In this document: one piece after another, positions 7,413 through 12,176 of the stretch
How positions within the stretch are numbered: the first letter of the stretch is position 1
How the letters are laid out: every line of letters starts with the position of its first letter
Assembly: GCA_002392945.1 (NCBI GenBank)
Contig: DGHZ01000068.1
Span: 1-12,176, forward strand
Reading direction: 5' to 3'
DNA length: 12,176 nucleotides
From: Caryophanales bacterium UBA3835
GTDB lineage: Bacteria > Bacillota_I > Bacilli_A > RFN20 > CAG-826
Position numbers and translations under genes: made by a program
The notes under the pieces: generated by a model
What the model was told of the DNA's origin: nothing
What the model saw: the letters and a program-made list of their open reading frames with translations, nothing else
Databases searched by the model: none

Positions 7413-7970
7413 ATGAAAAAGAAAATGAATATTTGCCCAGCGATATTCCCAATGCCAGTCATTTTAATAGCAACCTACAATGATGATGGCTCTATTGATA
7501 TTATGAACGCAGCTTGGGGCTGTGCATTTGACACAAAACAAATTGAATTAAATATTTCTGATTCTCATCGTACAACCGAGAATATTAGAAAAAGAAAAGC
7601 TTTTACAGTTTCTTTAGCAGATGTTAATAATATGGTTCCAGCGGATTTTGTTGGTATTGTATCTAGTAAAAATGATCCAAAGAAGTTTGAAAAAACTGGT
7701 TGGAAAGCTCATAAGAGCGAATTAGTGGACGCTCCAATATTAGATGATTTACCTTATTCTTTGGAATGTACATTAGAGTGCTTTAAAGAAGACTATGGAA
7801 TTATTGGTAATATTGTTCAACTTTTAGTGGATGATAAATATGTTGATGAGAATGGAAAAGTTGATTTAGAAAAGATGCAAATCATTTCTTATGATCCATT
7901 TAATCATGGTTACTATGTCGTTGGTAAAAAAGTCGGACAAGCCTTTTCAGAAGGAAGAATAATTAAATAA
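7413..7970 (+). CDS. flavin reductase / flavoredoxin-family protein
   Basis: A 185-residue protein with the FMN-binding split-barrel fold of flavin reductases and flavoredoxins. Family landmarks are the early PMPVILIAT strand, the NAAWGCAFD segment (32-40), SDSHRTTENI (49-58), where the flavin phosphate is usually bound, and FTVSLAD at 64-70. The C-terminal HGYYVVGKKVGQAFSEG closes the fold. It would bind FMN and pass electrons to an acceptor; the acceptor is unknown. The start follows a very strong GAGGAGG, only 3 nt after the upstream stop, so this gene should be among the best translated in the operon. It shares a TAATG junction with the downstream kinase gene. Confidence 0.87.
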   Translation: MKKKMNICPAIFPMPVILIATYNDDGSIDIMNAAWGCAFDTKQIELNISDSHRTTENIRKRKAFTVSLADVNNMVPADFVGIVSSKNDPKKFEKTGWKAHKSELVDAPILDDLPYSLECTLECFKEDYGIIGNIVQLLVDDKYVDENGKVDLEKMQIISYDPFNHGYYVVGKKVGQAFSEGRIIK

Positions 7971-9139
7971 TGGAAGATTGCGTTTCCAATATATTGAATG
8001 AATTTAAAAAAATATTTGCAATAGAAGCGGACCATGTATTTTCTTGTGGTGGACGCTTTGAAATTTTAGGCAATCACACTGACCATAACCATGGACTGTG
8101 TCTTGCTAGTGCTTGCAACTTAGAAATCATTGCTTCAGTTAGAAAAAACAATTCTGAAACAATTTTGTTTCAATCCTTAGGTTTTGATTTAGATGAAGTT
8201 GATTTAAATGACCTCTCTTCTAAAGAAATAGAATATGCAACATCTAAAGGATTAATTAGAGGTGTTGCTGCTTATTTAAAGGAACACGGTTATAAAGTTG
8301 GTGGATTTAATGCTTATAGTGAATCCTCCATTTTTAAAGGAGCAGGTGTCTCTAGTTCCGCTGCTTTTGAACTTTTAGTTGGTCAAATATTTAATGTCCT
8401 ATTTAATGAAGGCAAAATCTCTAGATTAGAACTTTGTAAAGCAGGAAAATACGCAGAAAATGTATATTTTGGAAAGAAAAGCGGTCTTTTGGATCAAATT
8501 GGAGTTGGATTTGGTGGAGTGGTTAAAATTGACTTTAAAAATATTGATGAACCACTTGTTGAACAAATTGAATTCCCATTTAAAGATTTGCACTTTGTTT
8601 TAGTTAATACTGGTGGAGATCATTCGTCTCTCAGTGATTTATACTCTTCTATCCCTAGTGATATGTTTGATGCAGCTACAGCATGTGGACATAATTTTTT
8701 AGTTGAAGGTTCAATCGAAGAAATTGAAAATCATAAAAATAAAATGAGTGAGTCAGCTTATTTAAGAGCGAAACACTTCTATGGGGAAAATGATAGAGTA
8801 AGAAATGCTTTTAAAGCTCTTAAGAATAATGATCAAGAAACTTTTTTAAAAATGATTAATGAATCAAGAGAGTCTTCCACTAAATATTTGAAAAATATGA
8901 TGGTGGGATCTAATTACAATGGTTCACCATTAGAAGCATGTGATTTATTATTGAAATATAGCGATAATGAAGGAGCTGTCAAAATTAATGGTGGTGGCTT
9001 TGCAGGAAGTGTTATTGCTTTAGTTCCTACATCTAAATTAGAAAAAGTATTAGAAAAAATGAAAGAACATTACGGAGAAAATAATGTTCAAGAAATATTT
9101 GTTAGGGACAGTGGACCAAAAGTTATTTATAATAATTGA
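7970..9139 (+). CDS. galK: galactokinase-like GHMP kinase
   Basis: A GHMP-superfamily sugar kinase of 389 residues, close to the usual galactokinase length. Galactokinase phosphorylates galactose at C1 in the Leloir pathway. The first signature reads GRFEILGNHTDHNHG (28-42), where galactokinases normally have GRxNLIGEHTDYN. The catalytic Arg29 and Asp175 (in GLLDQ) and His36/Asp38 are retained, but the sugar-contacting Glu is Asn35. The ATP-binding loop GAGVSSSAA is at 124-132, and the third motif INGGGFAGS is near the C terminus. Similar variant kinases are common in Clostridia under the galactokinase name, so a different sugar substrate is possible. No galT or galE is nearby. It overlaps the previous stop by one base (TAATG), with AAGGAAG about 13 nt upstream. 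Confidence 0.8.
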   Translation: MEDCVSNILNEFKKIFAIEADHVFSCGGRFEILGNHTDHNHGLCLASACNLEIIASVRKNNSETILFQSLGFDLDEVDLNDLSSKEIEYATSKGLIRGVAAYLKEHGYKVGGFNAYSESSIFKGAGVSSSAAFELLVGQIFNVLFNEGKISRLELCKAGKYAENVYFGKKSGLLDQIGVGFGGVVKIDFKNIDEPLVEQIEFPFKDLHFVLVNTGGDHSSLSDLYSSIPSDMFDAATACGHNFLVEGSIEEIENHKNKMSESAYLRAKHFYGENDRVRNAFKALKNNDQETFLKMINESRESSTKYLKNMMVGSNYNGSPLEACDLLLKYSDNEGAVKINGGGFAGSVIALVPTSKLEKVLEKMKEHYGENNVQEIFVRDSGPKVIYNN

Positions 9140-9154
9140 AGGAGAAATTAACAT

Positions 9155-9694
9155 ATGGAATTAAAAGGAAGTCGTACTGAAAAAAACTTAGAGATTGCTT
9201 TTGCTGGTGAAAGCCAAGCTAGAAACAAATACACCTACTTTGCTTCTAAAGCGAAAAAAGAAGGATTCGAACAAATCGCCGCTATCTTTTTAGAAACAGC
9301 AGATAATGAAAAAGAACACGCTGAATTATGGTTCAAATACCTCCATGGTGGTGCTGTTCCTACTACAGCAGAAAACTTATTAGCAGCCGCTGAAGGTGAA
9401 AACTATGAATGGACTGATATGTATAAAGAAATGGCAGCCGTTGCTAGAGAAGAAGGCTTTATTGAAATTGCTTGCAAATTCGAATTAGTCGCTAAGATTG
9501 AAAAAGAACACGAAGAAAGATATAGAGTGTTACTTGAAAGAGTTAAATCTGATAAAGTCTTTGTCGCTGATGATGTTGTCATCTGGAAATGTCGTAACTG
9601 TGGACATATCCATGTTGGAAAAGAAGCTCCTGAGCTCTGCCCAACTTGTAAACATCCAAAAAGCTATTTCGAAAGACAAGCTAAAAACTATTAG
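9155..9694 (+). CDS. rbr: rubrerythrin
   Basis: A non-haem diiron peroxidase that reduces hydrogen peroxide in anaerobes, 179 residues, cytoplasmic. The N-terminal ferritin-like four-helix bundle supplies the ligands: Glu19 (in AGESQARNKY), Glu52/His55 (ADNEKEH), Glu92, and Glu116/His119 (KIEKEH). The C-terminal rubredoxin domain has C146-x2-C149 and C162-x2-C165, so this is the classic non-reversed architecture. The start has AGGAGA with good spacing and lies 15 nt after the kinase gene. It is the last gene of the six-gene operon, followed by a strong terminator. The flavin reductase two genes upstream is a conceivable electron source, which is inference only. Base composition is slightly richer in G and C than its neighbours, as in a highly expressed gene. 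Confidence 0.96.
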   Translation: MELKGSRTEKNLEIAFAGESQARNKYTYFASKAKKEGFEQIAAIFLETADNEKEHAELWFKYLHGGAVPTTAENLLAAAEGENYEWTDMYKEMAAVAREEGFIEIACKFELVAKIEKEHEERYRVLLERVKSDKVFVADDVVIWKCRNCGHIHVGKEAPELCPTCKHPKSYFERQAKNY

Positions 9695-9705
9695 TGAAAT
9701 TAAAT

Positions 9706-9734
9706 AAAAGTACGGCCACATGGTCGTATTTTTT
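9706..9734 (+). terminator. intrinsic terminator of the hypB2-rubrerythrin operon
   Basis: A 7-bp stem TACGGCC/GGTCGTA (9711-9717 with 9722-9728, one G-U pair, loop ACAT) is followed by TTTTTT. AAAA upstream makes it partly symmetric, but the gene on the right reads in the same direction, so it acts on the + strand. Confidence 0.9.
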
Positions 9735-9735
9735 G

Positions 9736-9764
9736 TTGCTCTAATTTAATTTTATATATAAAAT
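9736..9764 (+). promoter_or_regulatory. mscS promoter, no SD
   Basis: Between the terminator and the mscS ATG there are only 39 nt, so the promoter must lie here. An AT-rich TATATAAAAT (9755-9764) offers TAAAAT at 9759-9764, ending 9 nt before the ATG. A weak TTGCTC lies 17 nt upstream of it. There is no SD, so initiation is probably leaderless. Confidence 0.45.
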
Positions 9765-9773
9765 AGAAACACT

Positions 9774-10643
9774 ATGAAAATATTAGATGCTTGGCAAGGT
9801 TGGGTTGATTTCTGGCAAAAATTTGCGGATTTTTTCTGGAAACCTGACGAAGCTGGAATTAACTATCTTTCTCGTATTGGTGTAGCTATTGCTATTATCG
9901 TTTTCACTTGGCTTGTTCTTAAATTATTCAATCCATTACTTAAAAAACTATTTAAGGTCAAAAAAGGACCTGATATTGATGTATCTGCAAAATTAATTCT
10001 TCTTGGATTAGTTAAATTTTTAATTTGGATTACTGTTGGTTTTATAGTTTGTAGTGTTTTAAAAATCAATTTATCAGGAGTGGGCGGAATCATCGCCTCT
10101 GTTGGTGTCGCTCTTGGTTTAGCTTTACAAGATTTAGTGGGATCATTCTTCTCTGGCTTGTTGATTATTAATCAAAGAACTATTAGAACTGGTGATCATA
10201 TCTTAGTTAAAAATGCTTATGGTGAATGTGAAGGTATTGTTAAAAGAGTTCATTTCTTCACCACAATTTTAACTAGCTTCCAAGGTCATAAAATCATCAT
10301 CCCTAATAAAAATATGTCTAGTGCGGTTATCACTAACTACACTGTGAATGGAGAAAGACGAATCGATTATGATGTGGGAGTAAGCTACGATAGTGATCTT
10401 GAAGTTGTTAAAGAAGCTTTAGCGTCAGTAATTAAAGACGAACCACTTGTAATCTATCCTGAAAAAACACAAGTATACGCTGAATCTTTTGGACCATATG
10501 CTATTAACATGAGACTTAGATGCTGGATTAAAGCAGATGATTATTGGACTTTATATAATCAACTAACCGAAAGAATTTATTTGGCGTTTAAACAAAAGGG
10601 TATCTATATCCCTTGTTCCACTGATAGAAATATTAAGAAATAA
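9774..10643 (+). CDS. mscS: small-conductance mechanosensitive channel, MscS family
   Basis: An inner-membrane channel that opens under membrane tension to release solutes during osmotic downshock. It has 289 residues, close to E. coli MscS. Three hydrophobic segments are visible: about 33-55, 75-97 and 103-130. The third is the glycine/alanine-rich pore helix (GVGGIIASVGVALGLALQD) followed by the kink and amphipathic half (LVGSFFSGLLI). The beta domain follows, with NQRTIRTGDHILV and IIIPNKNMSSAVITN (174-188), and then the alpha/beta C-terminal cytoplasmic domain. The N terminus is a tryptophan-rich amphipathic segment. It is transcribed alone, with a terminator on each side, and the start codon has no SD. 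Confidence 0.94.
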   Translation: MKILDAWQGWVDFWQKFADFFWKPDEAGINYLSRIGVAIAIIVFTWLVLKLFNPLLKKLFKVKKGPDIDVSAKLILLGLVKFLIWITVGFIVCSVLKINLSGVGGIIASVGVALGLALQDLVGSFFSGLLIINQRTIRTGDHILVKNAYGECEGIVKRVHFFTTILTSFQGHKIIIPNKNMSSAVITNYTVNGERRIDYDVGVSYDSDLEVVKEALASVIKDEPLVIYPEKTQVYAESFGPYAINMRLRCWIKADDYWTLYNQLTERIYLAFKQKGIYIPCSTDRNIKK

Positions 10644-10668
10644 CTGGCTTTGCCAGTTTTCTTATTTT
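10642..10668 (+). terminator. intrinsic terminator of mscS
   Basis: A perfect 7-bp stem AACTGGC/GCCAGTT with a TTT loop (10642-10658) overlaps the stop codon and runs into a T-rich tail (TTTCTTATTTT). Confidence 0.88.
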
Positions 10669-10822
10669 ATATCAACTTTTTAAAAATTTTTTCGCAAGGT
10701 TGGCAATTTTTTCACTCTATATAAAGTGTAGGGACTTTTATAAGTTTCTATAATCCGAGACTCATTCAAGAGGCGCACTTTGGATGACTCTAGCGATTTT
10801 CTTTCTTCTTCAGTTTCTTTTT
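10669..10822. other. non-coding stretch upstream of the first toxin-like module
   Basis: No credible ORF. It is AT-rich and starts with A/T tracts. A TATAAT (10749-10754) without a good -35 could start a + strand transcript into the toxin module. Directly after it is a long imperfect hairpin (10758-10791), followed by a pyrimidine-rich tract (TTTTCTTTCTTCTTC, then more T). No tRNA-like or known riboswitch shape was recognised. Confidence 0.4.
10758..10791 (+). other. long hairpin followed by a T-rich tract
   Basis: AGACTCATTC (10758-10767) pairs with GGATGACTCT (10782-10791), with one C/C mismatch and one G-U, around a 14-nt loop that can add a further AAG/CTT stem. The T/C-rich stretch downstream would allow it to act as a weak terminator, or as a leader or small-RNA element. 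Its role is unresolved. Confidence 0.4.
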
Positions 10823-10856
10823 ACCTAGGTCATCTATTCGTTAGATGAGTCGAGGT
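10823..10856 (+). promoter_or_regulatory. leader hairpin ahead of the first toxin-like ORF
   Basis: CATCTA (10831-10836) pairs with TAGATG (10842-10847) around TTCGT. ACCT (10823-10826) can pair with AGGT (10853-10856), so the outer stem reaches the edge of the SD region (GGTAGAAGGGAG, 10854-10865). A smaller CATC/GATG hairpin sits at the same place in the second module. Confidence 0.4.
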
Positions 10857-10955
10857 AGAAGGGAGAGTTTATATGGAGATATTATAGTTGTTTTCGTTGA
10901 AATCATCTTAATTCTTGTCATCATAAATAAAACCCCACCAAACGTAAGGCGCTAG
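10845..10955 (+). pseudogene. module 1: hydrophobic toxin-like peptide, apparently frameshifted
   Basis: The frame ending at TAG 10953-10955 encodes a hydrophobic helix (DIIVVFVEIILILVIIN) and a basic tail (KTPPNVRR). The only in-frame ATG (10845) gives 36 residues but lies before the SD (AAGGGAG, 10859-10865). The ATG with correct SD spacing (10873) is in another frame and stops after four codons (MEIL). One extra base after that ATG would restore a 27-residue peptide matching the 28-residue peptide of module 2 in length, SD context (GGTAGAAGG), central Glu-Ile and basic end. I therefore read it as a decayed copy of a type I toxin-like gene. A sequencing error or use of the 10845 start are alternatives. 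No name can be assigned. Confidence 0.55.
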
Positions 10956-10981
10956 GTAGGGGAGATCCTAACTAAAAGATA
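10922..10981 (-). ncRNA. predicted antisense antitoxin RNA of module 1
   Basis: The transcript is predicted to start near 10969 on the minus strand, about 7 nt past TATCTT (10981 to 10976), and to run about 45 nt across the 3' end of the peptide ORF. It ends at a hairpin, CCCCtACC pairing with GGTGGGG (+ strand 10955-10962 and 10933-10939), followed by TTTTATTT. The start region, stem and T-run together make a complete small antisense transcription unit. Confidence 0.6.
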
Positions 10982-11004
10982 ACTGAAAAACGCCTTGCTG
11001 TCAA
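10976..11004 (-). promoter_or_regulatory. antisense promoter of module 1
   Basis: On the minus strand a consensus TTGACA (11004 to 10999), a 17-nt spacer and TATCTT (10981 to 10976) are present. The -35 is 44 nt past the peptide stop codon and points back into the ORF. Confidence 0.6.
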
Positions 11005-11063
11005 GTTCTCTAATAGAGTCTTGATTAAATCCTTTGATAGGGAATTACCTATTAAAAGGGAGT

Positions 11064-11092
11064 TTGTCTCGTGGTCTCTTTGTGCTTTTAAT
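11064..11092 (+). promoter_or_regulatory. candidate toxin mRNA promoter of module 2
   Basis: TTGTCT (11064-11069), a 17-nt spacer and TTTAAT (11087-11092). It would give a leader of about 35 nt containing a small CATC/GATG hairpin and the SD. Both boxes deviate from consensus, so this is tentative. Confidence 0.35.
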
Positions 11093-11133
11093 CATCCATA
11101 GTGATGTATCAAGGGTAGAAGGAGGTGGTTATT

Positions 11134-11220
11134 ATGTCTTCTAATAAGATGACAGTAATTATCTTAATTCTAGAAATAGTGATTTCGATACTTACAATAA
11201 TAATAAAAGCCCTAAGGTAG
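11134..11220 (+). CDS. module 2: 28-residue hydrophobic toxin-like peptide
   Basis: A short ORF with a very strong SD (GAAGGAGG, 11118-11125) 8 nt before the ATG. The peptide begins MSSNKM, continues with a hydrophobic helix of 18 residues rich in Ile/Val/Leu (residues 7-24) interrupted by Glu14, and ends KALR. That is a single membrane-spanning helix with polar ends, the plan of type I toxin peptides such as the Fst, TxpA and holin-like groups, though it matches none of these that I can recognise by sequence. Its 3' end is overlapped by a predicted antisense RNA. It resembles the disrupted peptide of module 1 about 260 bp upstream. Expected role: membrane-active peptide whose translation is blocked by the antisense RNA. 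It is too short for most gene callers. Confidence 0.65.
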   Translation: MSSNKMTVIILILEIVISILTIIIKALR

Positions 11221-11253
11221 TAACCAAGGGGCTAACCAACTAATTATAATGTA
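11194..11253 (-). ncRNA. predicted antisense antitoxin RNA of module 2
   Basis: Transcription is predicted to start near 11241 on the minus strand and run about 40-45 nt over the peptide stop codon. It ends at a hairpin (AGCCC/GGGCT, + strand 11208-11212 and 11229-11233, plus an inner GGT/ACC stem with loop TACT) followed by TTTTATTATTATT. Same layout as module 1, with different primary sequence. Confidence 0.62.
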
Positions 11254-11276
11254 GACCACGTGGTTACTAATGTCAA
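11248..11276 (-). promoter_or_regulatory. antisense promoter of module 2
   Basis: On the minus strand a consensus TTGACA (11276 to 11271), a 17-nt spacer and TACATT (11253 to 11248) are present. A 10-bp palindrome ACCACGTGGT (11255-11264) lies in the spacer. The -35 is 51 nt past the peptide stop codon and faces the ORF. Confidence 0.6.
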
Positions 11277-11352
11277 CATTAATAGTGGTTTAGATTTATC
11301 TAGTTCGCCATTATGGGTAAATAAGGCTACTAATTGACGTAGGAAATCTTTC

Positions 11353-11387
11353 TTTACAAGACTATGAGCGATATGTATAATACATAT
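11353..11387 (+). promoter_or_regulatory. rpsF-ssb promoter
   Basis: TTTACA (11353-11358), a 17-nt spacer and a perfect TATAAT (11376-11381). The -10 sits in the centre of a perfect inverted repeat, ATATGTAT-A-ATACATAT (11371-11387). The predicted start near 11388 leaves a leader of roughly 65 nt before rpsF. Confidence 0.75.
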
Positions 11388-11405
11388 GCTAAAGTTAGCA
11401 AAAAC

Positions 11406-11437
11406 TCTGCTATTAATTATGTTTAATAGCCGTTAGA
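11406..11437 (+). promoter_or_regulatory. rpsF leader hairpin, candidate S6:S18 autoregulatory element
   Basis: GCTATTAA (11409-11416) pairs perfectly with TTAATAGC (11423-11430) around TTATGT. Below it, TCT (11406-11408) pairs with AGA (11435-11437), leaving CGTT as a 3'-side bulge that begins in a CCG triplet (11430-11432). Known S6:S18-binding rpsF leaders have a two-stem hairpin with CCG in a 3' bulge, and this fits that plan. It ends 3 nt before AGGAGG, so protein binding would block initiation. Confidence 0.5.
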
Positions 11438-11454
11438 CCAAGGAGGAAAAGAAA

Positions 11455-11745
11455 ATGCGCAAATACGAAATTATGTACATTTTAAGAGCCGACTTAGAAG
11501 AAGCACAACGTAAGGAAGTTATGGAAAAGCTTGCCAAAATTATTACCGATAACGGTGGTAAAGTTGAAGAAACAAGCGAAGCCATGGGCTTACGTGAACT
11601 TGCTTATCCAATTAAGGAACAATCTAAGGGTTACTATGTTGTACTTAAGGTTTCTATGGATAACAAAGCGATTAATGAATTCAATCGTTTAGTCCGTATT
11701 AACCCAAGTGTCCTACGTCATCTTATTGTTGTAGAACACAAATAA
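11455..11745 (+). CDS. rpsF: 30S ribosomal protein bS6
   Basis: Ribosomal protein of the 30S platform that binds bS18 and 16S rRNA. It has 96 residues, a typical length. Recognisable features are the opening MRKYEIMYILRADL, the ELAYPIKEQSKGYYVVLKV strand pair and the closing FNRLVRINPSVLRHLIVV. AGGAGG lies 8 nt upstream of the ATG. The next gene is ssb after 14 nt, which gives the common rpsF-ssb(-rpsR) order; rpsR would be expected just outside the window. Codon use is richer in GC-ending codons such as CGT, as in other highly expressed genes. A leader hairpin upstream suggests feedback control by the S6:S18 complex. Confidence 0.97.
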   Translation: MRKYEIMYILRADLEEAQRKEVMEKLAKIITDNGGKVEETSEAMGLRELAYPIKEQSKGYYVVLKVSMDNKAINEFNRLVRINPSVLRHLIVVEHK

Positions 11746-11759
11746 GGAGGATCATGTAA

Positions 11760-12176
11760 ATGATTAATCGTGTCGTTTTAGTGGGTCGCTTAACTAGAGA
11801 CCCAGAATTAAGAAAAACAACATCTGGAAACTCTGTCTGTACATTCACAGTCGCTCTAGACAACCGAATGAAAAATCCTGATGGAAGTAAAGGAACAAGT
11901 TTTATTCCTTGTACCGCCTTTACAACCACCGCGGAAACAGTTTCAAAATTTGCCCGTAAGGGATTATTAGTTGGAGTCGAAGGTCGTCTTAATCAAAGAA
12001 GCTTCATCCGTCAAGATGGTTCAAAATCCAGCGTCATCGAAGTGCTATGTGACTCTGTTCAATTCTTAGAAAAAAGAAATGAAGAAGTTGCTAATGAAGA
12101 AATGGAAATTCCACCATTTGATGATGTGGTGCCAGCCGACGAATCTAAAAGCTTAGACAGTATTGAAATTACTGAT
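11760..12176 (+). CDS. ssb: single-stranded DNA-binding protein (3' end beyond window)
   Basis: Binds single-stranded DNA in replication, recombination and repair. 139 codons are visible. The OB fold starts with MINRVVLVGRLTRDPELR and includes FTVALDN, KFARKGLLVGVEGRL and VIEVLCDSVQFLE. An acidic disordered tail follows; the usual terminal DDDIPF-like tip is not yet reached, so the gene is truncated by the window edge. The start is the ATG at 11760, 9 nt after GGAGG. An ATG at 11754 is followed at once by TAA and cannot be the start. It is co-transcribed with rpsF. Confidence 0.96.
   Translation, partial: MINRVVLVGRLTRDPELRKTTSGNSVCTFTVALDNRMKNPDGSKGTSFIPCTAFTTTAETVSKFARKGLLVGVEGRLNQRSFIRQDGSKSSVIEVLCDSVQFLEKRNEEVANEEMEIPPFDDVVPADESKSLDSIEITD

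Noticed and set aside
9498..9707. Open frames overlapping the 3' half of rubrerythrin on both strands.
   Set aside because: The rubrerythrin frame carries all metal ligands; the others are lysine/serine-rich by-products without start signals.
11241..11250. TATAAT on the + strand just after module 2 as a promoter for rpsF.
   Set aside because: There is no -35 at a usable distance, and a far better TTTACA-N17-TATAAT promoter lies at 11353-11381.
10644..11454. T-box, known riboswitch, tRNA or CRISPR repeat in the long intergenic stretch.
   Set aside because: No T-box core, tRNA cloverleaf or regularly spaced identical repeats could be found; the structure is better explained by two toxin-antitoxin-like modules.
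11754..11759. ATG immediately followed by TAA after the SD upstream of ssb (start-stop mini ORF).
   Set aside because: It lies only 3 nt from GGAGG, too close for efficient initiation, while the ssb ATG at 11760 has ideal spacing. It is most likely incidental.
113..12176. UGA possibly read as tryptophan, as in mycoplasmas.
   Set aside because: All tryptophans at conserved positions use UGG, and UGA ends the oxidoreductase and the kinase genes at the expected family lengths, so the standard bacterial code applies.

Overview
The window is AT-rich and compactly coded, with strong Shine-Dalgarno (SD) sites, UGA used as a stop, and a bS6-ssb pair. This points to a low-GC Gram-positive bacterium, plausibly an anaerobic, host-associated Bacilli, Erysipelotrichia or Mollicutes-like lineage. 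The lifestyle is inferred from rubrerythrin, a flavin reductase, a large Fe-S/FAD oxidoreductase and nickel-hydrogenase maturation proteins. No species is claimed.

Left block (about 1-4660). The tail of an unknown + strand gene converges on a minus-strand operon reading hypB - 965-residue iron-sulfur flavoprotein - hypA, and a bidirectional terminator (79-106) separates them. The operon genes overlap by 1 and 8 nt. Upstream of it on the minus strand is a single-gene unit for a zinc-ribbon membrane protein with its own terminator.

Middle block (4735-9694). A six-gene + strand operon starts with a second hypB paralog, divergent from the left block. It continues with a DUF3737-type beta-helix protein, a MalY/PatB-like PLP C-S lyase, a flavin-reductase-family protein, a galactokinase-like GHMP kinase and rubrerythrin. 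Gaps run from an 8-nt overlap to 15 nt, and a clear terminator closes the operon. Then comes a single MscS channel gene with its own terminator.

Right block (10644-12176). About 800 nt without long ORFs lie between mscS and rpsF. This stretch holds what look like two tandem type I toxin-antitoxin modules about 260 bp apart. Each has a very short hydrophobic peptide ORF after an SD-bearing leader, a G/C-rich hairpin at the ORF end, and a convergent antisense promoter (exact TTGACA, 17-nt spacer, TA-type -10) 44-51 nt past the stop. Each promoter would make an antisense RNA of about 45 nt ending at the hairpin plus T-run. The first module appears frameshifted, the second intact. After them come a strong promoter, a leader hairpin resembling the S6:S18 autoregulatory motif, rpsF, and the start of ssb, which runs off the window.

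The most interesting points are the paired toxin-antitoxin modules, the oxidoreductase embedded between hypB and hypA, the two HypB paralogs with different G4 motifs, and a recurring promoter layout (-10 box 8-9 nt before the start codon) that suggests leaderless mRNAs.
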